A stretch of 64,000 bases of DNA from Welwitschia mirabilis (lineage: Eukaryota > Gnetophyta > Gnetopsida > Welwitschiales). The stretch's first letter is position 1; each line of letters begins with the position of its first letter. The stretch covers positions 162,056,084 through 162,120,083 of the forward strand of contig JBOZIK010000001.1 in the NCBI GenBank assembly GCA_051453625.1. Direction: 5' to 3'. Made by a program: the position numbers and the translations under genes. Positions 24,150-34,575 of the stretch are shown here, in pieces. The notes under the pieces are model-generated. The model worked only from the letters and a program-made list of their open reading frames with translations, had not been told where the DNA came from and ran no database searches.

Positions 24150-24535
24150 CTATACCAAAAAATAACCTTTTCTATGCTTGACTTCATTACCAATCACATA
24201 CATACATTTAGATCTATTGCTAGTCAAGATAATACTATTAGTGGACTCATTTTTTACTACACATTTATCTTTATAAATGGTATAATATTTTCTTGTCACA
24301 AATTTGTGATACACTTAAAAGATTATGCTTTAAACCATTTACTAAATATACCTCATGAATTTTAGGATGAGAATCATTTGCAACATTGGATCCCTTACCA
24401 ATAATATGACATTTGCTGTTATCTCTAAATGTTATCTCTCTATCATCGTAGTCTTGAAAGGAGGCTAATAGACTTTTTTCACTAGTCATGTGACAAGAAC
24501 AACCACTGTAAAGACACCATTTGGTTATTTCTTAT
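24150..24535 (-). pseudogene. copia protease and GAG-pre-integrase, unit 3
   Basis: The protease signature at about 24480-24535 reads CLYSGCSCHMTSEKS: the catalytic Asp is Tyr and the Trp-Tyr pair before it is altered. An open piece (24271-24489) continues with ITFRDNSKCHIIGKGS and the GAG-pre-integrase-like LKHNLLSVSQICDKK. Confidence 0.75.
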
Positions 24536-24539
24536 ACTT

Positions 24540-26780
24540 TGAAGGTAGCATAAGTAAAGAGTAACTTGGTAGTTTCCTTTCTGATCCATTTCCAATTACT
24601 CTTCCTAGAAGTCTGCTTTCTATCTAAATGTCTAAAACCATTTTGAGACTTAAAATTGGAATTAAAATTAAAGTATTAGGATTTTCTAAAAGGGCATAAA
24701 TACTTAATGTGATCATATTCTTGATAAAAGTAACATCATAAACTAGAAATATCAAAAGAACAAAATTTTACACTAGGATAAAAAAAGGCTTGAGGAGACA
24801 ACATACCAGTAGTAGAACCAATACTAAATTTGTCATTTGTTCTTCTTCCCAATTCTAGAAGATGATCTAGGTTCTTTTTTCTATTTGCTAGACATTCAAC
24901 TATCCCTTAAGCTCAGGCTAATTCCTTCTGAAGAGATTCTATTTTTAAAGAATCCTCTTCTAGTTTTCCTTTGAGGTTGCTTATCTACTTCTTAAGACAA
25001 ATTTTTCTTTCCAAGATCTAGACTTACATGATATAATCTTTTATAGGCACTAGATAACTCATCATTATTATCACCGTCACTTTCATAATCACATGTATCT
25101 AAAAAATCAGCTGAAGGAGCTAAATTAATAGAGGTACTTACCTCTTCAGTTAGAGCTATAAGGCCAAAATTAACACACCCTTCCTCATCACTTGAAGAAG
25201 AGCTATATTCATTCTCATCCTATGTAGCTCTTAGTGCTTTCTTCCCTTTGGTCTTGGAAGACTTGTCCTTTTGCTTATTAGCACATTCGGAAGCAATGTG
25301 GTGATATCCTTTACATTCATAACACTGTATAGAACTAGATGAATTTTTACCTTTGTACATACCTTTCAAAATTGTTGCTGTGAAGATCTTCCTCCCTTCT
25401 TCTTGAGGAACCACTTAAAGTTCTTTGCTAATAGAGCTAAATCATCATCTTCAGGTTTACTTGATTGAGAGTTTTCATTCACATCTGATTCAACTTTGAG
25501 TGCTATGTTCCCTCGCTTNNNNNNNNNNNNNNNNNNNNNNNNNNNNNNNNNNNNNNNNNNNNNNNNNNNNNNNNNNNNNNNNNNNNNNNNNNNNNNNNNN
25601 NNNNNNNNNNNNNNNNNNNNNNNNNNNNNNNNNNNNNNNNNNNNNNNNNNNNNNNNNNNNNNNNNNNNNNNNNNNNNNNNNNNNNNNNNNNNNNNNNNNN
25701 NNNNNNNNNNNNNNNNNNNNNNNNNNNNNNNNNNNNNNNNNNNNNNNNNNNNNNNNNNNNNNNNNNNNNNNNNNNNNNNNNNNNNNNNNNNNNNNNNNNN
25801 NNNNNNNNNNNNNNNNNNNNNNNNNNNNNNNNNNNNNNNTTCTTCACTTTGGTCTTGGAATAACTATCCTTTCACTTATTAGGACACTTGAAAGTAATGT
25901 GGTCATATCCTTTACATTCATAACACTGTATAGAACTAGATGAATTTTTACCTTTATCCATACCTTTTTAAAATTTTTGCCATGAAGATCTTCCTTCCTT
26001 ATTTTTGAGGAATCACTTAAAGTTCTTTGCTAATAGAGCTATACCTTCATTTTTAGGTTTATTTGATTTAGATTTTTCTTCCACATCTGATTCAGCTTTG
26101 AGTGATATGTTCCTTTATTTCGGATGATCCTCCTTGGTCTGGGAGATGCCTCATAAGTCAAGAGTAAACCTTTCAGTTCTTCAACTTTGATAAGGTTGAT
26201 GTCCTTCCTTTTCTTAATGGCAGTGATCTTGAGTCTTAATTTCTTTGTAAGACTTCTAAGAATCTTTCTCACAACTCAATTTTGAGAAACAGCTTCTTCT
26301 AATCCCACATGCTATTAACTAGATCATTTATCTTAGAGGTACACTCTACAATTAACTTTGAATCTTTCATTTTAATATTCTCAAACTGAGTTGCCACCAT
26401 TTGTAGTTTGGCATTTTTTACTACACTCATTTCTTCATGAGCAATCTGAAGTTTTTTCAGATTTCTTAAGCTATCATGCACTGTACCACCCAATTGTATT
26501 CTTCTGATGATAAGGCACATATCAAGATGTTCATTGCCTTTGCATTCATTTGTGCCTCCTATTTATCATCTTGATTCCATCCATTTCTAGGATTTTGGAT
26601 GGTTTTACTACCAATAATCTTGGTAGGAGTCATGTATCTTAGTTCAATAGACTTCCAAATCTCACAATCCAATAAGCAAAAGAAGATAGCCATCTTGATT
26701 TTCTAATAAGCATAATTGAATCTTAAAAATAGTGGTGGTCTGGAGATCAACTGTCCTTTTGAGAAATTTGAAGAAGCTAT
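24540..26780 (-). pseudogene. copia gag, unit 3, with repeated knuckle block
   Basis: The start codon is lost: the Met codon conserved in units 1 and 2 is ATA at 26778-26780. The knuckle at 25220-25414 is CYECKGYHHIASECANKQKD, with all four ligands intact, the only fully conserved knuckle among the array units. A second copy of the knuckle block follows at 25840-26100 after a 321-N gap. Open upstream pieces read KNAKLQMVATQFENIKMKD (26299-26520) and KILRSLTKKLRLKITAI (26039-26272), typical of the copia gag capsid domain. Confidence 0.77.
25519..25839. other. assembly gap in unit 3 gag
   Basis: 321 N between two copies of the gag zinc-knuckle block; the position corresponds to the 17331-17430 gap in unit 2. 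Confidence 0.95.
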
Positions 26781-26844
26781 TTGATCTACAATTACACAAT
26801 ATAAAAATAATCCTAATCTAGAGCAACTAAGCTTTGATACCAAT

Positions 26845-27863
26845 TCTTAGGATTACCAAATACCTTATGGGAAGTGGGGTGGGGGGGAGGGTTTGGAGGG
26901 GGGATGGATGAATAGGAATCTAAAAAAAAAACTTTTTATAAAACTTAAAAAAATTAGACTAATGATTAAAACAAAGAAGAAATAAAAACAATTGCACTCT
27001 ACTAATTTATAGTGGTTTGGCTCTCCAAGCCTACTCCACTCACAAGAGGCAGTAAAAGCCTTTAGCCTCTTAGTTTCTTTAAACAATAGTATAATAGCAT
27101 TTCCACCCTTGGTAAGGGATTCAGTTACAACACTTTCTCTTCTTTAAGAAATAATTGCGATTGATAAGAATAGATCTGATGAATTGTAAGCCTTCTATCT
27201 TTAATACATCATCAAGTTATACAATTAGAGAAGAAGAATTATAATATATTATATCAGAATCATTCTCCTTAGTACAACAGAAGCAAGCTCTATTCTTTTA
27301 GCTGATTTTAATTAGGTGCTTCTAAAATTCTATGAATGAGATATATATAGATTTCAAATTTGGAAAAAAATTTTAATAAACCCTTTCATTAGTTACAGGT
27401 CCATATGAAATCCTTTCTTAACTATTTGTGCTTTGATAGGAGTGCCCAATGTTCATCTTTGCTTATTTCTGCACATCAACAAATAGTCTATCAGACATTC
27501 CAAGATAAAAGACTAGGTGTCCTAGTTTTTATTAGAAATTAAGAGGTAATCTGAGATAGGCTCAGACGTCCTAATATAGAAGGTCAAATGTCCTAGTATA
27601 TTTTACCAATTACAGGGTCAGACATCCTAAGGTAGAAGGTCAGACCTCTCGGTACATTTTACCAGTATCAGGGTCAGATATCCCAAGGTAGAAGGTTGAA
27701 CATCTGGGTACATTTTCACTAGTTATAGGATCAGATGTCCTAATACATTTTCTAGATTTTGCTTTAGTTTTCTTGACTGAATTTGCTTTTAGAGTTTGAT
27801 TTGGGACTTTTATTTGGAAATAATTTTATCTTCTTATCATTGAAATAGATATGTTACTTAACA
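26845..27863 (-). repeat. LTR C, right end of the array
   Basis: 1019 bp homologous to LTRs A and B, with the left end mutated (TCTTAGG) and the right end TTAACA. It contains the 56-bp repeats at about 27565-27750 and a local G expansion at 26874-26903. Homology to the array stops at 27863/27864, next to a plus-strand copia gag scrap. Confidence 0.83.
26874..26903 (+). other. G-rich tract with G-quadruplex potential in LTR C
   Basis: G runs of 4, 7, 3 and 6 with short spacers, near the LTR end next to the PBS. LTR A has only GGATGGGGTTTAGG and LTR B has lost the runs, so it grew in LTR C alone. Confidence 0.6.
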
Positions 27864-27864
27864 A

Positions 27865-28386
27865 ATCTATCTCTAACCACCTCTATTCTTAAATTCAAAC
27901 TATGCATACTGGAAGACAAAGATGGCCATATTCCTATAGTCCCTAGACTATGAGATCTAGGAAATGGTTGAATTCGGATATGCTACACCAATTAAGGTAG
28001 TTAGTGGTAAAATCATTCAGCCCTAAGAAAGTGGGATCAAGATAACAAAAGGCTATNNNNNNNNNNGAATGTCAAGGACATGAATTCCTTGATATGCACG
28101 TTGCATTCTGAAGAGTACGGCCAAGTGGTTCAATGCAAAATAACATAGGAGATCTAGGAGATCTTAAGGATTATTCATGAAGAAACTAATAAGGTAAAGA
28201 ATGCAAAGCTACAAATGCTTGCAACTAAGTTTGAAAACATTAGAATGGAAGACTCACAATGAATGGTAGATTACACCTCCAAGATAAACGATATAGTAAA
28301 TAGCATGTGGGAATTAGGAGAAGCTATGCCTCAAAACTAAGTAATCAAGAAAATTCTTAGAAGTCTTATAAAGAAGTTCAAACCTA
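27865..28386 (+). pseudogene. copia gag fragment, opposite orientation to the array
   Basis: The plus strand reads KMAIFL-stop-SLDYEI, EMVEFGYATPIKVVSGKII and, after frameshifts, gag words equivalent to FENI and RSLIKKFKPN. These are the copia capsid words also seen in the array gag. A 10-N gap lies at 28057-28066. The fragment touches the array on its left and is cut on its right by an LTR beginning at about 28388, in the middle of the RSLTKKF... block. No start or zinc knuckle is present. Confidence 0.6.
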
Positions 28387-28387
28387 A

Positions 28388-29662
28388 TAATCACAAATCA
28401 ATCCTAGAGGGGGTGAATAGGTCATTATACAAAAATTCATCCTCTTTGATAACATGCAAATAAAAATCAAATGCACCAATAAAAGTACAAAATATATTAA
28501 TAATGGATAAAAATCATCCTTTAATCCCTTAGACAACCTATCTTTGGGTGGCATATATTAACCTCAAAGAATGGTTTTCAGGCTCAACATAAACCTATTC
28601 AATCACTAGAGGATTTTTGAACTGATTCATAATCATGATGAAAAGAAAGTAAGTTAAGTGCACAAATGGATAGATATGCTCTAAGTAGTACGACAAGCTC
28701 TCATAATAGATCATGCAATAAGAAGCTCAAACAAAAATCTAAACTCATAATTATTTAGGTACAGGATGATTAATGTAATAGTTTATTTTTTTGTATTTTT
28801 AAAAAAATGTATCCTTCATTCTAGTGGAAGGTTACTTAAATAGGGAAACCACAAAAGGTAATCATTAAGAGAAATAAAGTGGACTATTGTATAATATTTC
28901 TCACTTTTTGGATGAACCGTGAAAACATAACATTTATATTTGTAATAATTAGGTTAACCTTAAAATAATCTTAGTTATCCTAGTATTCAGTTGCCCTTCT
29001 TCATTTAATCTAATCATCCTTATTTGATTCAAATTTATCGCAAGTTTAAACAAGAACATTCAGTTGTCCTAAGTTCATTTATTTGGTCACCCTCATTTGA
29101 CATAGATTTGTTAATTTGATGTAGATAAACTTTCAATCATCCTTATGATAATATGAGTTCAAGCTTAATTTAGCTCACCCTTTATTAATAAATTGATTGA
29201 CCTTGTTAAAGTAGATTCTAGGCAGTATGCGATCACCCTTGATTAACTATTTAGTCACCCTTACTATCAGAAGACTGAACTTTACATATTATAGTGCAAT
29301 CACTATTTTGTTTATTAGCAGTTGCCTTTACTATTAGAAGACTAAACTTTATAGATTATAGTGCAGTCTCCCTTTTTTATATGAGAGGTTAGTTGTATTT
29401 GTCTCAATCTGTTATAGATTTGAAATTCGATTACCCTAGGTAACATGCATGGTCGCCCATGCTGGAATTGGTCTTCTTTCTAATTTAATAGATCGGTCGC
29501 CCTAATGATTAATCTCAGTTACCCGAATCTAAAGCTGTTTTTTTACATTACTAATAGTCTGGTCAACCAAATTTATATAGCAGTCACTTTCTAGAAAATC
29601 TCTTCACAATGACTAGCTTTATAAAAGTTATTAATTTGATCAATGATGATAGGTTCTCAACA
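28388..29662 (-). repeat. LTR of a second copia group (SIRE-like)
   Basis: The left end carries ATCAATCCTAGAGGGGGTGA, a word common at the PBS-side end of Maximus/SIRE LTRs. The right end CTCAACA is followed directly by AACTCCCCCTTTGTC, the complement of a polypurine tract. So it is a 3' LTR of a minus-strand element. Inside, a short word (GGTCGCCC / AGTCACCC) recurs about ten times between 28980 and 29530. I found no matching second LTR. Confidence 0.65.
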
Positions 29663-29664
29663 AA

Positions 29665-29680
29665 CTCCCCCTTTGTCATT
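29665..29680 (-). other. polypurine tract
   Basis: Minus strand GACAAAGGGGGAGTTT, immediately upstream of the LTR at 28388-29662 in element sense. Confidence 0.7.
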
Positions 29681-30738
29681 GATTGAGGAAAAACATTAAT
29701 TGAACATGTGGGGCTCCCTCTTAATCAAATAATATTGTAATTAAGTTAAATTTATACAATTTTTAAAGAAATAAAAATCAGTGAAGACCAAAGAGATTTT
29801 TAGTAGAAAAACATTTTGTATTAACCAAAAGAGTTAAATTATAATATAAAAAGTACATTTTACATTGATGCTTATATAAGATAAAAGAAATACAATGTCC
29901 CCTTTTTTAATAAGATCAAGAATAGGAAGGATAGTGAGAATGTGAAAAGCACAAGATTCAATTAGACTTAGATCCTTCAAAAGACTGAGCATACTTGCTT
30001 TGAGGAGTATCAGCAACTAGAGTACCACTTGAAATGAGAGCAGATTTTATATGTTAAGTGTAAGAGTCAAGATGGCACAGAAGATGAAGAATTTATATAG
30101 TATAAGAGACCTTGATCTTAGACCTAGATGGAGCAGCAGGTTCCCTAAAAATGTGCATCCTGGAAAGAGTGGCATAGTTAATTAGTCCCTTGGACTTCTA
30201 AGTCTCCTGTCGAGGAAGATGCAGAATGTTAAAGTATCAAAAAATCCATGTAATAAAAAAAGGATACAGTAGGAAATGCCTCTTGTGAGGCTGAAGGTAA
30301 TTGACCATATGCTTAAGCATAATGCCAAGACCATTAATGTCATATCTTCGATCCAAGGGGTAGATAAGGAAGACTCGGTAGATGGATAGTTCATCTCTGT
30401 GCTTGCAACAGGAAGGAAATTATATAACAGAATCAAGTGTAAAAGATAAAAGCTAGGAAAAAGCTATGAAGCTTTAAGTATCTTCTTCCAGGTGAGAGCA
30501 GTCCACACACATGCTGAGTGGCAATTTCTTTTTCTTCAAAGGACTCAGCCATAGGCCAATATTCTTCCAGTTTCCTTAAGGTACCCCAGTGAGGAAAGTT
30601 ATGAGGTCAAAAGTGATGTGTATTTCATAAGTAAAACTAGAAGTAATAAACATAAAATATGCAGCATAAAATCTAGTAATTGAATAGAATAACCTATTGA
30701 CTAATGGATAGCACGTGCCTGAAACATGAAGGAATTAG
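29681..30738 (-). other. 3' internal remnant of the second copia group
   Basis: By position this is internal sequence upstream of the PPT. Short open stretches occur on the minus strand (29834-30016, 30182-30436), the latter hydrophobic, but I recognise no domain. It ends where a plus-strand LTR starts. Confidence 0.35.
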
Positions 30739-31790
30739 TGTAAAGACTTTATATTTTAATGATGATCAAAAATAAAGTAATAGTATGCTTCACCAAGTGT
30801 ATAAATTAGAAGTTGTTCCTCCAGAGATGTCTAAGTTTTTATTCGGAATATCTACCATTGTACATTCGGCCTTGAATGCAGACAAAATATATGAGGACGT
30901 TCGACCTTATTACTTGGAACGTCTAGCCTTGAATATAGATGAAATGTATGGGGACATCTGACCCTACTACTCGGGATGTCTGGCTTTGAACATAGATGAA
31001 GTATATGGGGATGTTCGATCTTAAAACTAGGATGTTCGATATTCTACCCAGTTGAATTCAAAAATCAAGTATTACAACTAGGATGTCTAGTCTAAAAGGT
31101 TGGGACATCTGATCCAAAGACATTAAGATAAAATATGAATGTTATAACTACTAGAATGACATGGTTTCACTTGCAAAAATCTTAGGTAGCAGTTTAAATG
31201 TCTTGGGCTATAGTTTAAATATCTATGATAGCAATTCTAATAGTTAGGGATCCAAACTTAAGGATCCAACAATTGATTTTTTGTCTTAATCTATATAAAC
31301 CATTCAAGGAAACTTAATGGTTACTGCTCCTACATTATTATAAAATCATTTATGTAAATCCTTCTATATGTGCTTCACTACATGATCTATTATACAAAGA
31401 AGCTTTCTATTCCTAATTGATAATGTATTATGCTTAAGGAATCCTTATTATCAGAATTATTTATTCAAACATTGCTAGAAACTTGTTGAGACAAGTTTGT
31501 GAATCCCAAGAGAAGGGATTGGATGTAACCTTTGAAGAAAGGTAGTGTCTAAAGTAATTAGGTGTTTTGATAAAGGAACCTAAAGGCTGAAATCATATTG
31601 CTTCCTCCTATGAGTGGAGTAGGCAAGGATTACCAAACGACTATAAATCTAGTGCATTATCCATTATTTATTTTCATGGTTATTTTTATGCATCATTTTA
31701 TTTGTGAAGTTTCTATTATATTTATCATTTGCAATAATTTTTAAATTTATCCTATTCATCCCCTTCTAGGGTGCTTCTTTGATCTTAAAA
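30739..31790 (+). repeat. 5' LTR of a plus-strand copia element
   Basis: About 1.05 kb ending at GATCTTAAAA|ATTGGTATTA; in the array the same point reads GATCCTAACA|ATTGG. The start at TG 30739 is a guess. Between 30830 and 31120 it has repeated words GGACGTTCGACC, GGGACATCTGACC and GGGATGTCTGGC, the same motif type as the array LTRs, spaced about 60 bp apart. Confidence 0.6.
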
Positions 31791-31791
31791 A

Positions 31792-31815
31792 TTGGTATTA
31801 CAACCTGGTTACTCT
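31792..31815 (+). other. degenerate PBS (tRNA-iMet type)
   Basis: TTGGTATTACAACCTGGTTA against the TTGGTATCAGAGCC pattern. It is followed by TACTCTAGATTAG, as in the array, so the two families are related. Confidence 0.7.
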
Positions 31816-31859
31816 AGATTAGCATCCTTTATTTGTCTTCATAGTAAAATATTCATGAC

Positions 31860-32935
31860 ATTCTCAAGTCATCCAGAAGGTCATGCAGTTTTAAGGTTAC
31901 CATTCTTTGATGGTAATAAATATGCTTACTAGAAATCCAAAATAAGCATCTTCCTAACATCTCTTCATCTAGATACTTAGGACTTGGTATAGTACAGTTA
32001 TCAACCTCCTTCAAAGATAATAGCTAGGCTGGTCTCTTTGAAAGCAAGAGGTGAATGGGATGAAGACAATAAATGAATAGTTTAGAATAATGCCAAAGCA
32101 ATGAATGAGATAATATGTGCCTTATCAACTAACGAATATGACAGAATTGTTGAGTGAACTAGTGCCAAAGATATGTGGGATAGCTTGAAAGTAGCACATG
32201 AAGGTATGAATATCATGAAAAATTCTAAACTTCAATTGCTAGCTACCAAATTTGAAAACATTAGAATGAAAAAAAGAGAGTCCATGGCTGAGTTCACAAC
32301 CAAAATAAACAACATTGTAAACAACATGCGGGGCTTATATTGGAGGATTCTTGAGAACAATATGGTAAGAAAAATTTTAAGGATCCTTTCTCTAAAGTTT
32401 AGACTTAAGGTACCAGTAATAGAAAAGAGCAAAGACATCGATAGAATCAAGGTAGAAGAGCTCAAAGAATTCTTGATGGCATATGAAGTAACCATTTTAC
32501 CAAAAGAAGAAACTCCAAAATGAAGAAGTATAGCTCTAAAGGCAAATGAGAACCCAAATGATATTAGTTCAGAAGAGGATAACTTTGATGAAGATCTTTC
32601 TCTTCTTATTAGAAACTTAAATTAGTTTCTTCATAAAAAAAAGGATTCAAAATTTTCCCAAAAACCGACAAAAGGTAAAGTAGATAAAGGTAAGAAATTC
32701 TCCATAATTCAATACTATGAATGTAAAGGTTTTGGTCATGTAGCTACAGATTGTACCAATAATAATAAAAAGGACAAGAAGAAAAAAGGAAAGAAAGTAT
32801 TCAAAGCAACATGAGATGAATCAGAAGATGTTCTATTAGGCTCAAGCGATGATGATAATGCAATAAAATTTAGTCTTCTTGCGGTTTCAGATGAGGTAAG
32901 TTCTTCAACTTCTTAAATTGCATAAATATTAATTA
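31860..32935 (+). pseudogene. copia gag of the plus-strand element
   Basis: From about 31860 (MTFSSHPEGHAVLRLPFFDG) the plus-strand frame reads through the copia gag capsid domain with a few stops. 117 codons are open at 32173-32523 (MWDSLKVAHEGMNIMKNSK, then LQLLATKFENIRMKKRES). The zinc knuckle at about 32710-32755 reads YYECKGFGHVATDC: the first Cys ligand is Tyr. A Lys-rich tract and an acidic GSSDDDNAIKFS follow, the same layout as in the array gag. Stops at 32521 and 32812 and frame breaks make it non-functional. Confidence 0.82.
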
Positions 32936-33515
32936 TGCTTTTAGTTCAAAATTCATTCATTATGAAAATGTTTCTCTTAAGTGTGATAGTTTAGAACTTA
33001 ACAAGCTCTTGATTACATATGAAAAATTGTATTCATTTAGTGTTAACTTAGGGAAGAAAAATGTCTTACTTTGGAAAAATGTTGATAGTTTAGACTGTAA
33101 ATAAAAAGAGGTAAATGAGAGGATAAAATTATTACTTTCTGAACTTTAAGATGTTAAAACTATTTCTTCTTATCTATCTAAAGGAAATAATAATTTGAAA
33201 AAATTATTAAGCTTTGGTAGAAAATCATAGGATAGATCTGTTCTTGGTTGCATAATGACTAATTTTCATTTGGTTAAAAATTTGTGCCTCATGTAAAATT
33301 CGTTTATAGTATCAAATGCTTTTTCTATAACCAAAATGGTCACATCTAATTTACTTATTCTTTCAAGAAATCTTTATATTTCAAATTCAACTATGGATTT
33401 AAATTTGTGGAAATGCCTTCTCAACCTAGATAATGGTGTCATTCAAAATATCAATGGGTTAAAAAAAATTTCCTTCTCTATTTTTGCATGCTACCTTCAA
33501 GATATAAGATCATAC
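32936..33515 (+). pseudogene. gag C-terminal, coiled-coil-like remnant
   Basis: Lys/Glu/Leu-rich short frames (for example LNKLLITYEKLYSFSVNLGK) matching the position of the Leu-rich C-terminal gag segment of the array units. Heavily broken. Confidence 0.45.
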
Positions 33516-33955
33516 TAGATGGTATTTAGATAGTGGGTTCTCTAGGTACATGACTGGTGATAAGAACCTTTTCACATCTTTTGAATATTATAATAGTGGA
33601 AAGGTATTTTTTGGAGATAACAGTAAAGATTTAATTATTGGTAAAGGAGTTATGAGTGCAAATGATAATCACCCAATAATTCATGATGTATATCTTATCA
33701 ATAGATTAAAGCATAATCTATTAAACATGTCTCAAATTTGTGATAGAGGAAACATTGTTTTTTTCTACTAAGATAAATGTATGGTTGGAAATGCTATCAC
33801 TGATAAAATTATGCTTATAATCAATAGATCTAGATGCATGTATGTAATTGTAAAAACAAATAATCAAATGAGTAGAGACTGCTATTTTGCCAAAAGTAAT
33901 GATATCAACCTATGTCATAAAATATTAAAACACATACCCTTTCATAACATTTAAT
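33516..33955 (+). pseudogene. copia protease and GAG-pre-integrase, truncated
   Basis: The plus strand reads WYLDSGFSRYMTGDKNLFTS, so the catalytic D-S-G is intact, unlike in all three array units. Then FFGDNSKDLIIGKGVMSAND and the GAG-pre-integrase-like LKHNLLNMSQICDRGNIVFF, open at 33550-33771. A further piece (RSRCMYVI, then LCHKILKHIPFHN) corresponds to the LWHKRLGH histidine motif before the integrase. Homology stops at about 33955, where Athila-type sequence begins; the integrase core, RT and 3' LTR are missing. Confidence 0.78.
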
Positions 33956-34289
33956 TAACTTTATAAATTATTTTAAGTATTGTCCCTCATGTCATCTTCA
34001 TGACCAAAAGGATGACACTCCATGCTTACTACATGTTAGAAATGCTGACTATCATTCCTGTTGTCATCCCCATAACATAGAGGATGACCACACTTTTCTA
34101 TCATCTCCTATGTCATCTCCATGATAGTGAGGATGAATAATATATCTTGATCACTTTGTTTTGGTTGATCATTATTAAAAAATGTCTTTTTATTTAGAAT
34201 ATTATTGCGTCTTATCAATAGATCTGAAAATGTACTTTACAAGTGAATTAAATAGGTCAAGTTGGCATCACAACAAATGTACTCATGCT
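33956..34289 (+). other. Athila pol-side remnant with three hairpin motifs
   Basis: Mostly non-coding. It holds three copies of the ATCATCC...TGTCAT...GGATGA inverted-repeat motif at about 33981-34015, 34049-34089 and 34098-34136. Confidence 0.5.
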
Positions 34290-34575
34290 TTACATCATCA
34301 ACTCATTTATAAATCTCAAGCCAAGTTTAGACATGATAAAAAGATTATTCATAAGTAGTTTGGACCTAGTTAACTTATTCCTTTATATAACACCCAAGTA
34401 TACCTTTTACACAACAAGTTAACTTCTAAATGGTTAGATCCTTGTCTTATAGAAAAACTACATTTAAATGACTTAGTTAACATCTTCGATCCAAATACTA
34501 GAGAGATTCAAAAAGTTAATAAAAAAAGGTTTAAACTTTATGATTCATCTTTTAATGAAACTTTAAACATGATAG
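34290..34575 (+). pseudogene. Athila-type integrase C-terminal domain
   Basis: The plus strand reads THQLIYKSQAKFRHDKKIIH, a stop, FGPS..., then HNKLTSKWLDPCLIEKLHLN and FDPNTREIQKVNKKRFKLYD. This is the end of a plant gypsy integrase (family pattern KLKSRWxGPF...VKVNGQRLKPY). It places the element on the plus strand with its 3' LTR at 36669. The catalytic core upstream is not present; copia sequence abuts instead. Confidence 0.75.

Larger units (their letters stand above)
19655..27863 (-). mobile_element. copia array unit 3
   Basis: Third unit, ending to the right with LTR C at 27863. The homology stops at exactly the point where unit 1 begins on the left. Contains gaps at 20717-20816 and 25519-25839. 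Confidence 0.87.

Noticed and set aside
33981-34136. Hammerhead ribozyme (retrozyme) in the Athila hairpins
   Set aside because: I looked for CTGATGA and GAAA core motifs in the expected order and did not find them near the hairpins.
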